A stretch of 64,000 nt of DNA from Paractinoplanes maris (GCF_023544465.1 NZ_JALPVL010000009.1:398809-462808), one strand, 5' to 3'. Positions 8,149-16,561 are shown, numbered from the stretch's first letter. Notes: a model not told the origin generated them from the letters alone. A program made the numbers and translations.

Positions 8149-8517
8149 ATGGATTCGCTGCGGGTTCCGTTCACCGACAGCACCGATCTCGGCTCCCTGC
8201 GCGGGGACGCTCGCCGGGCTCTGAGCCCACTGCACAGCCCCGACCTGGTCGAGGACGTCCTTCTGGTGATCACCGAGCTGGTCGAGAACGTCATGCAACA
8301 CACCGGCGACGGCGGAGAACTGGTTCTCCGCCGTCGCGATGATGCCGTTCGTATCGAGGTGGCCGACTCCAGCCCGGTGCTGCCCCGGCAGTACGCGCCG
8401 GACCCGCGCCGCATCGGCGGCCGCGGGATGCTGCTGGTCGCCGCGATGACCCGTGCGTGGGGCAGCAGCCGGCTCGACGGCGGCAAGGTCGTCTGGGCCG
8501 AGGTGCCGCTGACCTGA
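8149..8517 (+). CDS. RsbW-like ATP-binding anti-sigma regulatory protein
   Basis: A 122-residue single-domain HATPase of the GHKL superfamily. It has an N box (ITELVENVMQHTG), a G1-like box (VADSSPVLP) and a G2 box (GGRGMLLVAAMTRAWG). In this family such stand-alone domains act as anti-sigma serine kinases or their relatives in partner-switching modules. It lies convergent to a SigB/SigF-type sigma factor about 40 bp away, which makes that sigma factor a reasonable partner. However, RsbW and its sigma factor are usually co-directional in one operon, and no STAS antagonist is adjacent. Partnership is inference; the fold is clear. Confidence 0.85.
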   Translation: MDSLRVPFTDSTDLGSLRGDARRALSPLHSPDLVEDVLLVITELVENVMQHTGDGGELVLRRRDDAVRIEVADSSPVLPRQYAPDPRRIGGRGMLLVAAMTRAWGSSRLDGGKVVWAEVPLT

Positions 8518-8558
8518 CGCGGCGCGAAGGCCGGCGCGGAGGCGGTGCCGAGCCGGTC

Positions 8559-9362
8559 TCAGTCCTCGCCGAGCTGCCCGCGCAGCTTGGCCAGCGCCTT
8601 GGTGAGCAGCCGCGAGACGTGCATCTGGGAGATCCCGACCTGCTCGGCGATCTGGCTCTGGGTCAGGTTGCCATAGAAGCGCAGGTGCACGATCCGCTGC
8701 TCACGCTCGTCGAGGGTGGCCAGGGCCGGGCTCAGCGAGGCCCGGAACTCGGCGATCTCGAACTCCCGGTCCTCGCCGCCCAGGGTCTCGCCGAGCTCGG
8801 TGTTGCCGTCCGCGCTGACCGGGGTGGACAGGCTCGTGGCGTTGTAGGCGCGGGCGCCCTCCAGGCCTTCCAGCACCTCTTCCTCGGTGATCCCGAGGTG
8901 GACGGCGATGTCGGCCACGGTCGCCGACCGGCCGAGCTGGTGGCTCAGCGCCGCGTTGGCGGCGGTGATGGCCAGGCGCAGCTCCTGCAGGCGGCGCGGC
9001 ACCCGGATGGACCAGGTGCGGTCGCGGAAGTGGCGCTTGATCTCGCCGACGATGGTAGGGATGGCGTACCCGGCGAAGTCGACGCCGCGGTCGGCCTCGA
9101 ACCGGTCGACCGACTTGATCAGGCCGACCACGGCCACCTGGAACAGGTCGTCGGCCGGTTCGCCGCGCCCGGCGTAGCGCTGGGCGAGGTGCCGGGCCAT
9201 CGGCAGCCACGCCTCGATCGCACGGTCGCGCAGAGCCGGCCGCGACGGGTGCCCGGTGGGCAGCGCAGCCATCGCCGCGATCAGCTCACTGGCGGTGTCG
9301 GTGCTGGTCGAGTCGACCGTGCCGGTGCCGGCGGTGCGGGGCGATGCGGTGACGACGCTCAT
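8559..9362 (-). CDS. Alternative RNA polymerase sigma factor, SigB/SigF/SigG group
   Basis: A 267-residue group 3 sigma factor. Region 2 is visible as DDLFQVAVVGLIKSVDRF and GYAIPTIVGEIKRHFRD. Region 3 is visible as VPRRLQELRLAI and IAVHLGITEEEVLEGLE. Region 4 ends with the helix-turn-helix LTQSQIAEQVGISQMHVSRL. This is the pattern of actinobacterial SigF-type stress or differentiation sigma factors. The ATG was chosen because AAGGAG lies about 10 bp upstream; the open frame continues 17 codons further. It is monocistronic and convergent with an RsbW-like kinase gene. Confidence 0.94.
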   Translation of the reverse strand: MSVVTASPRTAGTGTVDSTSTDTASELIAAMAALPTGHPSRPALRDRAIEAWLPMARHLAQRYAGRGEPADDLFQVAVVGLIKSVDRFEADRGVDFAGYAIPTIVGEIKRHFRDRTWSIRVPRRLQELRLAITAANAALSHQLGRSATVADIAVHLGITEEEVLEGLEGARAYNATSLSTPVSADGNTELGETLGGEDREFEIAEFRASLSPALATLDEREQRIVHLRFYGNLTQSQIAEQVGISQMHVSRLLTKALAKLRGQLGED

Positions 9363-9484
9363 GTACGAGGCTCCTTCGGAACGGATGGCCCGCCTGTCAT
9401 GCCCGCGGGCCACATATCCCCAAACTCACCCGAACAGGTGGGGAATGCCAACATTCAGCCAACTTAGATCATCCGAAAGGTTGA

Positions 9485-10270
9485 TCAGGCGGCCGCTCGA
9501 ACCAGTTTCGACAGCGCCGGCCACAGCTCCGGGGCGGCCCCGATGGTGAGCTCGGTGGTGAACTCGTCCGCCGGCCCGCCGAGGATCACCCCGGCCTCGC
9601 GGGCGACCAGGGCCCCGGCGGCGATGTCCCACAGGTTCGTGTCGAGGGCCAGGCCGCCGTCCAGCCGGCCGGCGGCCAGGTAGACCAGGGTGAGCGCCGC
9701 CGGGAGCCGCCGGATGTCGCCCGACACCGGGAGCAGCTCGCGGATCACCCGGCCCGCGCGCTCCTTGGTCCGCGGGTTGGGCTGGAAACTGACCCCGACC
9801 AGAGCTTTGTCCAGCGAGGGCCCGCCCGAAACGGTGAGCCGCTCACCGTTCAGAAAGGCCCCGCCGCCGTCGATCGCGCTGAACGTCTCGTCGGCCACCG
9901 GCTCGTGCACGACCGCCACCCGGGGCTGGTCACCTTGGTAGAGCGCGATGCAGACCGACCAGGGACCCGTACGGCTGATGTAGTTGCGGGTCCCGTCGAG
10001 CGGGTCGACGACCCACGTCCAGCCGCTCGTGCCGGCCCGGCCGCTGCCCTCCTCGGCCTGCATCGCGTCGTCGCCGTAGGCGGCGTGGACGGCGTCGGCG
10101 ATGAGCCGCTCACTGGCGATGTCGACGTCGGAGACGACGTCGTTGGCGTGTGCCTTGGGGGCGCCGACGCGCAGGGTGTCGCGGCGCTCGATCTGCAGCC
10201 GGCCGGCCCGGACGGCCAGGTCGGAGGCGAGGTCGCGTACGGCAAGAAGGTCTCGATCCACCCCGGCCAC
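9485..10270 (-). CDS. Inositol monophosphatase-family phosphatase
   Basis: A 261-residue enzyme of the IMPase/FBPase superfamily. Metal-binding motifs are intact: the glutamate in AEEGSG, the first-site motif WVVDPLDGTRNY, and the late aspartate motif WDIAAGALVAREAG. Actinobacterial relatives dephosphorylate inositol phosphate, histidinol phosphate or other sugar phosphates; the substrate cannot be read from sequence. I placed the start at a GTG 15 codons inside the open frame because the residues upstream are arginine-rich and untypical; a GTG three codons later is also possible. It is preceded on the same strand by a terminator. Confidence 0.88.
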   Translation of the reverse strand: MAGVDRDLLAVRDLASDLAVRAGRLQIERRDTLRVGAPKAHANDVVSDVDIASERLIADAVHAAYGDDAMQAEEGSGRAGTSGWTWVVDPLDGTRNYISRTGPWSVCIALYQGDQPRVAVVHEPVADETFSAIDGGGAFLNGERLTVSGGPSLDKALVGVSFQPNPRTKERAGRVIRELLPVSGDIRRLPAALTLVYLAAGRLDGGLALDTNLWDIAAGALVAREAGVILGGPADEFTTELTIGAAPELWPALSKLVRAAA

Positions 10271-10295
10271 GCTAGCCCAGAGCCGGTGACACAGT

Positions 10296-10327
10296 CGCGC
10301 CCGGCGGGTGCTCAACCGCCGGGCGCG
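10296..10327 (-). terminator. Hairpin terminator after the Yx(FWY)xxD lipoprotein gene
   Basis: A perfect 12-bp stem (CGCGCCCGGCGG with its complement) and an 8-base loop lie about 30 bp beyond the lipoprotein stop. There is no strong T run, which is common in GC-rich actinobacteria. Confidence 0.7.
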
Positions 10328-10354
10328 CCCCCGATGTGGTGCGAGTTCGGCTTG

Positions 10355-11167
10355 TTACTTGGTGGTGCCCGGCGAGAGCGAGCCCGGGATCGCGGCGGTC
10401 TTGCCACCGTCCGGCTTGATGGCGAACCACTTGCCGTTCAGGCCCTGGCCGTTGAGGTCGCCCGCCTTGGCGTCGGCCACGAAGTAGTAGACCGGCCAGC
10501 CGTTGATCGTGACCTGGCAGTGGCCGTCGGCCCGCTCGACGTACCCGACGATCTTGGGGTCGATGCCCTGGGGGAAGATCTTGCCCGGGGACTTGATGAG
10601 CAGCGGCGGCCAGGCGGTCGCGCAGTCGCCGTTGCAGACCGACTTCGGCGGCTTGTTGGAGTCGTTGTCGAAGCGGTAGAGCGTGCGCCCGGCGCCGTCG
10701 GTGACGTACGTGCCGATCTGCTGGTTCTCGGTGGCGTTGAGCTCGACGACGTTGCTGCCGGTGAGGCGCGACTTCGGCGGGGTGATGTCCTTCTGCGACG
10801 GACCGCTGAAGATCTTGACCCACCGCTGCTTCTTGGCCACCGTCGGCGACGCGGCGGGTTCCGGAGCGGCCTGCTCCTCTTCCTGGACGTCGGCCTGGGC
10901 GTCGGCCGAGGCGGTCGGGGCCGCGGTGGCCGGCAGTTCGTCCACCGCCGGGGGCTCGTCCACCGCCGGAGGCTCGTCCGCGCCGGCCAGCTCCGGCAGC
11001 TCACCCGGGCCCTGCGGATTGACCGGGGCCTCGGACTCCTGCACGGCCACCGGCACCGGCAGGTCGGCCGCGGTGCCGGCCGGCGTCTCCTGGCTGCCAC
11101 AGGCGGCCACACTGGCCAGACCGGCCAGCATGGCCGCGACGTAGATCGTCCTGCTCCGCTTGATCAT
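10355..11167 (-). CDS. Lipoprotein with Yx(FWY)xxD secreted repeats
   Basis: A 270-residue lipoprotein with lipobox SVAAC. A long acidic, proline-rich linker (about residues 30-115, including the repeat DEPPAVDEPPAVDE) precedes a globular domain. That domain shows the motifs TLYRFDNDS and CNGDCATAWPPL, then WPVYYFVAD. These are hallmarks of the secreted-repeat family whose members carry Yx(FWY)xxD motifs. The biochemical role of the family is unknown. It is divergent from the SigL-like ECF sigma operon, and its upstream region contains a strong SigL-type promoter match, so it may be a target of that sigma factor. Confidence 0.88.
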   Translation of the reverse strand: MIKRSRTIYVAAMLAGLASVAACGSQETPAGTAADLPVPVAVQESEAPVNPQGPGELPELAGADEPPAVDEPPAVDELPATAAPTASADAQADVQEEEQAAPEPAASPTVAKKQRWVKIFSGPSQKDITPPKSRLTGSNVVELNATENQQIGTYVTDGAGRTLYRFDNDSNKPPKSVCNGDCATAWPPLLIKSPGKIFPQGIDPKIVGYVERADGHCQVTINGWPVYYFVADAKAGDLNGQGLNGKWFAIKPDGGKTAAIPGSLSPGTTK

Positions 11168-11208
11168 GACTCGCTCCGTCTCGGTGCCCGTCCAATGGGG
11201 ATGGCCTC

Positions 11209-11236
11209 CACACGCCGCGCCCCGGGCCGCGGTTCA
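11209..11236 (-). promoter_or_regulatory. SigL-type ECF promoter candidate for the lipoprotein gene
   Basis: On the minus strand, TGAACC is followed after 16 bp by CGTGTG, ending about 40 bp upstream of the lipoprotein ATG. This closely fits the TGAACC-N16/17-CGTGTC consensus I recall for Mycobacterium tuberculosis SigL. The divergent gene encodes an ECF sigma factor of that general type. Confidence 0.6.
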
Positions 11237-11385
11237 CCGGGATGTGCCACTTTCCCGAAAATCTTGATCCGCGCCGGTCATGGGGCACGTATTCCCGGTA
11301 GCCGCGGCGCAGTACTTTCATCGATGTCGTCACACGCCTGCAAAAGCAGACGGCACGGGTGAGAGTGCCGCGGGGAGAGAGACGG

Positions 11386-11919
11386 ATGCCGTCGAGCAGA
11401 CAGAGACCGCACCGGGAGGTGGCCGATGAGGCACTGGTCAGATCGTTGTTCTCCGAACACGGCCGGGCCATGCTCGCGTATGCCACGCAGCTGACCCGCG
11501 ACCGGGCCGCCGCCGAGGACGTGGTCCAGGAGGCGCTGGTGCGGGCCTGGCGGCACCCCGACAGCCTCAACAACGGCAAGGGCTCCGTCCGCGGCTGGCT
11601 GCTCACGGTCTGCCGCAACATCGTGCTCGACCAGATCCGGGCGCGGAACAGGCGGCCTCCCGAGGTGGCCGAGAGCCCGCCCGACGCCGCGGTGGAGCAG
11701 GACCACTCCGACCGCGTGGTCACGTCGATGGTTGTCGTCGACGCGCTCAGCCGGCTCTCGCCCGAGCACCGTGAAGTGCTCGAACAGGTCTATCTGAAAG
11801 GCAACACGGTGGCCGAGGCGGCCGAGGTGCTCGGGATCCCGCCGGGCACAGTGAAATCGCGGTCCTTCTATGCGCTGCGGGCCTTGCGCGAGGCCGGCAC
11901 GGAACGGTTGGCATCATGA
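11386..11919 (+). CDS. ECF RNA polymerase sigma factor, SigL-like
   Basis: A 177-residue ECF sigma factor. Region 2 contains MLAYATQLTRD, DVVQEALVRAWRHP and WLLTVCRNIVLDQIRAR. Region 4 contains LSPEHREVLEQVYLKGN and a helix-turn-helix, AAEVLGIPPGTVKSR. The arrangement with a zinc-binding anti-sigma gene immediately downstream (ATGA overlap) is that of the SigL/RslA pair in mycobacteria. I chose the ATG preceded by GGGGAGAG rather than a GTG nine codons upstream. The likely targets include the divergent lipoprotein gene, which carries a SigL-type promoter. Confidence 0.9.
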   Translation: MPSSRQRPHREVADEALVRSLFSEHGRAMLAYATQLTRDRAAAEDVVQEALVRAWRHPDSLNNGKGSVRGWLLTVCRNIVLDQIRARNRRPPEVAESPPDAAVEQDHSDRVVTSMVVVDALSRLSPEHREVLEQVYLKGNTVAEAAEVLGIPPGTVKSRSFYALRALREAGTERLAS

Positions 11920-12632
11920 GTACGCCGGAGAGCGCGCCGATCGACGACCACGTCGACCTGGCGGGCTACCTGCTGGAAATGCTCTCCGATCAGGAGAGGG
12001 CCGAGGCCGACGAGCACCTGGCGGGCTGCGCCGAGTGCCGGGCCGAGCGTGATTCGCTGCGCCAGTGGTCCGATCAGCTGGGCGAGGTGCCCGAGGAGAT
12101 GCTTCTCGACGGGCCGCCCGACGACGCCGACCTCCTGCTGCAGCGCACGCTGCGCCAGGTGCGGCGCGAGTCTTCCGGTCACCGCTACCGCCGGTTGGCC
12201 GCGGTCACGTCGATCGCCGCCGCGGCCGCCGCCGTCGCGATCGCCGGCGGCGTGCTGGTCGGGCGGGGCACCGCCCCCGCGCCGGATCCGGTCGCACAAC
12301 CCTCGGCGACGCTGTCGGTGCCCGCCGGGGCCCGGCTCGGGTCGGCCACCGACGCGTCCACCGGTGCGCGGATGGAAGTGGCGATGTCGCCGGCCGCGGG
12401 CTGGGTGCGGGTGACGGCCACCGTCGGGGGCATCCCGGCGGGGGAGAAGTGTGTGCTCGAGGTCGTCGCCGAGGACGGCTCGACGGCCTTCGCCGGCAGC
12501 TGGCTGGTGTCGGCCGCGGGCGAGTCGGGCGGCACGACGCTCAACGGCAGCGCCCTGATCGACCCCGAGCAGGTCCAAGCCGTCCGGGTGGTCAACACCA
12601 GCGGCCGGAAGTTCGTGACGGTCGACGTCTAG
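11916..12632 (+). CDS. Membrane anti-sigma factor with zinc-binding domain
   Basis: A 238-residue protein. The N-terminal cytoplasmic anti-sigma domain carries the zinc motif HLAGCAEC (His-x3-Cys-x2-Cys) with an upstream histidine. One transmembrane helix follows at about residues 92-115 (alanine-rich, ending AIAGGVLVG), then an extracytoplasmic domain of about 120 residues with a single cysteine (EKCVLEV). The extracytoplasmic domain resembles anti-sigma-K/RskA C-terminal domains. It overlaps the sigma gene by 4 bp and should sequester that sigma factor until an envelope or redox signal releases it. Its stop codon overlaps that of the convergent reductase gene. Confidence 0.9.
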   Translation: MSTPESAPIDDHVDLAGYLLEMLSDQERAEADEHLAGCAECRAERDSLRQWSDQLGEVPEEMLLDGPPDDADLLLQRTLRQVRRESSGHRYRRLAAVTSIAAAAAAVAIAGGVLVGRGTAPAPDPVAQPSATLSVPAGARLGSATDASTGARMEVAMSPAAGWVRVTATVGGIPAGEKCVLEVVAEDGSTAFAGSWLVSAAGESGGTTLNGSALIDPEQVQAVRVVNTSGRKFVTVDV

Positions 12633-13246
12633 AAACGGCCGGTCAGGGCCTCGGCCAGGACGTCCTTGGCGTGGAAGACGTCGACCTCGGTCCGCTGGAG
12701 CGGGCCGCCGGGCTCGGTGAGACGGGCGGTCTCGGCGCCGCCGGCATAGAACGGCGCGAAGCCCATGTCGCGGATCAACGTCGACGCGGCCTGGCGGGCG
12801 TCGCGCAGGTCGGTGCAGACGAATTCGGCCAGCAGCGGGTCGTGACCGCGGCGGCGCTGGAGCACGTTGGCCGGCAGAGTGTTCAGTGCCTTGGCCCAGT
12901 GCGCCTGAGGGGCCAGGCTCATCAAGGTCTCGAACCCGCTGGTGGCGCCGCCGAGCAGCGGGCCGGTCGGGTTGGTGGCGTCGATGACGATCTTGCCGTC
13001 GAGCGTCGTGCCGGCCAGCTCGATCGCCTCGGGAGCCGATTCCCAGTTGGGTGCGAAGAGCACCACGTCGGCGAAGTCGACCGCCTCGGCCACCGGCAGC
13101 GCCGTACCATGCCCGCCGAGGTGAGTGACCACGTCGCCCAGCCGCTCCGGGTGGCGTGACGTGACGGCCACGTCGTGCCCGCCCTCCACACACCACTCGG
13201 CGAGAGTTGCGCCGAGTTGTCCTGCCCCGATCACGCCGATGTGCAT
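12629..13246 (-). CDS. NADPH-dependent F420 reductase-like / NAD(P)-binding oxidoreductase
   Basis: A 205-residue Rossmann protein. The start ATG gives MHIGVIGAGQLGATLA, a standard GxGxxG dinucleotide-binding motif at the N terminus. Then SRHPERL, VVLFAPNWES, IVIDATNPTGPL and KALNTLPANVL match the family of NADP oxidoreductases coupled to F420 and related stand-alone Rossmann reductases. The open frame continues 16 codons upstream, but the binding motif fixes the start. The stop codon overlaps that of the convergent anti-sigma gene (shared CTAG). Substrate is unknown. Confidence 0.85.
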   Translation of the reverse strand: MHIGVIGAGQLGATLAEWCVEGGHDVAVTSRHPERLGDVVTHLGGHGTALPVAEAVDFADVVLFAPNWESAPEAIELAGTTLDGKIVIDATNPTGPLLGGATSGFETLMSLAPQAHWAKALNTLPANVLQRRRGHDPLLAEFVCTDLRDARQAASTLIRDMGFAPFYAGGAETARLTEPGGPLQRTEVDVFHAKDVLAEALTGRF

Positions 13247-13372
13247 GTCCTCAGCGTGCCCGCTCCCGGCCCCGGACGAGTGGCGAACTGTCATTTTCGC
13301 CGACCCGGATCCGGGGCCTGACCTGCGTCGTTTCGCGGAGTGCGGTGACTGCCGCGTCGATTCGGTCGCTTC

Positions 13373-14638
13373 TCAGCGGAGGATGCGGCGGATGCCGGCG
13401 CCCGCGCTGACGAGCACCGGCACGAGGACGGTGGGGTCGAGACGCGTACGCAGGGAGGGCGTCCAGCCGGCGTCGGGAGCCAGATCGGGATCGTGCGCGG
13501 CGTTGTAGGCCGCCACCAGGTCGACCGGCTGGGGCGCACGACCCGAGACCTGCACGAGAGAGCCGCGCGCGGTGATGCGGGTCCCCTTCCAGTACGCGAT
13601 GACGTCCGAGGCCGGCACGTCGGCGCTCAGCCGGAAGTAGTTGTTCTCGGCGTAGATGCTGGACTCGACCCCCACGCCGAGCGAGTAGCCGTACTCCTCG
13701 TCCGTGGCCACGTAAAGGTTGTTGTAGACGTCGACCTGGCCGAACCGGACCCGTGGCGCGCGCTGGATGACATTGCCGAAACGGTTGTGGTGCACGGTCA
13801 CCCGCAGTTTGCCCACGTCGACCCCGGGGGTGTCGGTCGAGCCGATCAGCATGGTCTTGTCGTGGTCGTAGTAGTCGTTCCAGGAGACCGTGATCAGGTC
13901 GGAGCCGCGGATGAAGTCGGTCGCGCCGTCGTGCACCTGGTAGGGCCGGCCGAAATACAGCGGCTGATCGGCGTCATGGTTGTTGCCGTCGCTGAAGGTG
14001 TTGTGGTCGAGCCACACCTTGGTCGCGCCGCTGAGCGAGACCAGATCGTAGAGGGAGTTCCAGTTGCCGGCCGAGCCGTCGGTCGGGTCCCAGGCCGGGA
14101 AGCAGTCGGCGGCGTCGGTCACCTCGAGGTTCCGCACGATCACGTTGCTCACGTTGGTGAGCACCAGACTGCCGTGCTCCAGGCGGCCGCCGTCGAGGCC
14201 GATGATCGTCGTGTTGCTGCCGACCGGCACCCGGATCTGGTCGGACTGGGCGCGGGCCGAGCGCACCCGGGCGTCCTCCAACGGGCCGGCCGGGCGGGTC
14301 GGGACACCCTCGTACGCGGTGAGGAAGGCGTCCAGCGAGTACTCCGGGTCGGCGAAGTCGTCGCAGCTCAGGCCCTCGCGCAGGTCGATGCGGCCCCGCA
14401 CCAGGACGATCTTGGGCGTGTCCCCGGCGACCGCCTCGACGAGCTCGTCCCGGCTGCGGACCACCCGGATGTGCGCGTCGTCGGCGGCCGAGCCGCCGGT
14501 CGTGCCCGCGGCCCAGCCGTCATCAGGGGCGGCCACCTGCCGGGCGACCGCGAGTGCCACCGGTGACACCGGTGGCGCCGCCGGTGGGGGAGCGAAGGTG
14601 AGCAGCAAGGCGGCGACGAGCGGAGCGGCGACGGGCAT
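13373..14638 (-). CDS. Secreted pectate lyase, polysaccharide lyase family 1
   Basis: A 421-residue secreted protein with an N-terminal signal peptide (about residues 1-22). A right-handed parallel beta-helix is indicated by NTTIIGLDGG, SNVIVRNLEV, KVWLDHNTFSDG, WNDYYDHDKTMLIGSTD and VTVHHNRFGNVIQRAPRVRFG. The WxDHN and RxPRxR elements are PL1 landmarks, including the catalytic arginine and calcium-binding aspartates. PL1 enzymes cleave polygalacturonate by beta-elimination, giving unsaturated oligogalacturonides. A LacI-type operator lies just upstream. A pectinesterase encoded 2 kb away would demethylate pectin for this enzyme. Confidence 0.93.
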   Translation of the reverse strand: MPVAAPLVAALLLTFAPPPAAPPVSPVALAVARQVAAPDDGWAAGTTGGSAADDAHIRVVRSRDELVEAVAGDTPKIVLVRGRIDLREGLSCDDFADPEYSLDAFLTAYEGVPTRPAGPLEDARVRSARAQSDQIRVPVGSNTTIIGLDGGRLEHGSLVLTNVSNVIVRNLEVTDAADCFPAWDPTDGSAGNWNSLYDLVSLSGATKVWLDHNTFSDGNNHDADQPLYFGRPYQVHDGATDFIRGSDLITVSWNDYYDHDKTMLIGSTDTPGVDVGKLRVTVHHNRFGNVIQRAPRVRFGQVDVYNNLYVATDEEYGYSLGVGVESSIYAENNYFRLSADVPASDVIAYWKGTRITARGSLVQVSGRAPQPVDLVAAYNAAHDPDLAPDAGWTPSLRTRLDPTVLVPVLVSAGAGIRRILR

Positions 14639-14662
14639 GGCGGTTCCCCTTCTTGACGTGCA

Positions 14663-14676
14663 GGAAAGCGTTTGCC
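14663..14676. promoter_or_regulatory. LacI-type operator before the pectate lyase gene
   Basis: GGAAAGCGTTTGCC lies 25 bp upstream of the pectate lyase start. It resembles the GAAAGCGCTTTC-like palindromes bound by actinobacterial LacI regulators and shares its GGAAAGCG half with the operator of the 28-kb operon. Confidence 0.6.
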
Positions 14677-14851
14677 GCCACGGTCACACGCCGTTCGACC
14701 ACCGTCAATGGATGCGGCAACGCAAGAAATTTGCAGACTGTCCGCTGAAATAAGCGTCTCGTGAACGAATATTTCACAACGGGGTAGATCGATGCAGTTC
14801 CGCCGTGATATCCACTGAGGACGTTGTTTCGAGACACCACGGGGGAAAGTC

Positions 14852-16501
14852 ATGAAACGTTGGGTCGCCGCACTGTGGTGCGGCCTGTTGCTGGCGTCGG
14901 GGATGGCCGGCCCGGCCCACGCCGCCGACCCGGCACCGGCGGCTTCGGCCGACTGTGTGCCGCTGAAGGAGGGCCGCCTGGGCATTCTGGCCGACGACGA
15001 GAAGGCGACCGGCCGGGCCGTCACCGGCGCGCGGACCTGCCACGCTGTCCACCTGTCGGCCGGCACCCACTTCATCCAGATCGCGACGCCCAGCGTCGGC
15101 GGTTTCACCGGCTGGGTCACCTCGGTCGCCGACGGCCGGCGGGTCTGCCTCAAACCGGCGGGCACCTTCTGGTCGTGCTCGATCGCGACGGCCGGCGACT
15201 ACACGATCGACGTCGACACCTATGCGAGCACCCCGCCCTTCGATTACCGGGTGGCCGCGGTCCTGGTCGACCCGATCGGCTGCACGCCTGTGACCGGCAC
15301 GCGGTGGGACTCCCCGACGACCAAGGTGCCGCACAGCGACCCGCTCGAGTCGCACTGCGCCACCTTCCCCGGTGAGCCGGGCGGCAAGGTCTACGCCTAC
15401 ACCGACGACGGCCTGTCCCGGATCAGCGACGCCGCCGGTCAGGCCATCTGCTGGTTCCCCAACAAATACCAGAACCCGCCGTGCGTGCTGACCGGCGACG
15501 GGCCGTACACGGCTGTGTTCACCACCCGCAGCGTGCCGGCCGACGAGCCGGCCGGCATCCAGGTCGCCTCGGTGGCGCCGTTCGAGGGCTGCCCGGTCGT
15601 GACGCCCGCGCGCCGCTTCGGCGTCGCGCCGGCCGACCCGGCCAGTGGCATCCGCTGTCGCGAGCTGCATGTGCCAGCGGCCGGCACCTACGCTTTGCGG
15701 GCCCGGGCGGTGGCCAACGAACCGCGCGACTACTGGGTGGTCGACGCCGACGTGAACGTCCTCCGCGACTGCGGCGAGTTGCAGCTGCTGTGCACGTTCC
15801 CGGCCGCCGGCACCTATTACCTCTTCGCCGGCCAGCGATGGTCGGGCCTCGACGAGCGGCCGTACCGGACGACCTTCACCCCCGCCTCGGCCGCGGGCTG
15901 CCGGTCGATGGACGACCAGGGTGCGCACGGCCCGGCCCGGCGCGGTTCCTTCGCCACGATCGGCGAGATCGACTGCTACACGGTGGAGACCGATGCCGAA
16001 TACCTCAGCATCCTGACGGCGCGCACCCAGCGTCCCGACGTCGCGCTGCTGACCAGTTCCGGCGAGCCCCGGTGTGGCCGTCCCGGTTACTGCATCGGTG
16101 AGGAGACCGGCGGCCCCTACCGGGTGCTGGCGTCCCCCAAGATCGGTCAGGCCGCGGGCGACTATGTGATCGGCCTGCAGCGCCAGGACCGGTTCGAGGG
16201 CTGCCGCCCGTGGCGCCCGGACGTGACCGTCTCGTTCGGCCCCCACCGCTTCACCGAGTGCTTCACCTTCACCAACCAGGCGGAGGGTGACATGGCCGTG
16301 GCCATCGAGCGCACGTCCGGCTCGGGTGCGGCCACCGGCGAGGTCAACACCGATGCCGGACGGGTGTGCGAGGTCATGGACGAGGCTAGCTTCACGTGCA
16401 TGGCGTTCCCCGGAGCGCCCACCACGCTCACCGTGACGGCCGATCCGGAAGTCAGCACGTATCGCGTGACCCGCTCGTATGTGACACCGCCGGCCGGCTG
16501 A
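14852..16501 (+). CDS. Secreted cysteine-rich protein with five repeated beta domains
   Basis: A 549-residue protein with a clear signal peptide (cleavage near residue 24, AHA). The mature part divides into five domains of 100-116 residues, at about 25-140, 141-243, 244-347, 348-447 and 448-549. Each contains exactly four cysteines, starting with a DC or GC near the domain start; the others occur in RTC/HC/RC, RVC/IC and WSC/TC contexts. Each domain ends in a beta-rich stretch such as GDYTIDVDTY, GTYALRARAV or GDYVIGLQRQ, reminiscent of pre-peptidase C-terminal domains. Twenty cysteines imply up to ten disulfides. No catalytic motif is recognised. It lies between pectate lyase and pectinesterase genes, so a wall-binding or polymer-binding role is possible but unproven. 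Confidence 0.85.
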   Translation: MKRWVAALWCGLLLASGMAGPAHAADPAPAASADCVPLKEGRLGILADDEKATGRAVTGARTCHAVHLSAGTHFIQIATPSVGGFTGWVTSVADGRRVCLKPAGTFWSCSIATAGDYTIDVDTYASTPPFDYRVAAVLVDPIGCTPVTGTRWDSPTTKVPHSDPLESHCATFPGEPGGKVYAYTDDGLSRISDAAGQAICWFPNKYQNPPCVLTGDGPYTAVFTTRSVPADEPAGIQVASVAPFEGCPVVTPARRFGVAPADPASGIRCRELHVPAAGTYALRARAVANEPRDYWVVDADVNVLRDCGELQLLCTFPAAGTYYLFAGQRWSGLDERPYRTTFTPASAAGCRSMDDQGAHGPARRGSFATIGEIDCYTVETDAEYLSILTARTQRPDVALLTSSGEPRCGRPGYCIGEETGGPYRVLASPKIGQAAGDYVIGLQRQDRFEGCRPWRPDVTVSFGPHRFTECFTFTNQAEGDMAVAIERTSGSGAATGEVNTDAGRVCEVMDEASFTCMAFPGAPTTLTVTADPEVSTYRVTRSYVTPPAG

Positions 16502-16504
16502 GAA

Positions 16505-16542
16505 CCGGGGTGCGTCGGCCCGCCAGCCGGCGCACCCCCCGG
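16505..16542. terminator. Bidirectional hairpin terminator
   Basis: GGGGTGCG (16507) pairs with CGCACCCC (16531), and CGGC/GCCG pairs inside. It lies between the convergent five-domain protein and pectinesterase genes. Confidence 0.7.
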
Positions 16543-16561
16543 CCTCTCCGTCGGGCCGGTG

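Noticed and set aside
13304..13315. CCCGGATCCGGG palindrome as an operator or terminator
   Set aside because: It has no loop for a hairpin, and its GC-rich sequence may occur by chance. No regulator context supports it.
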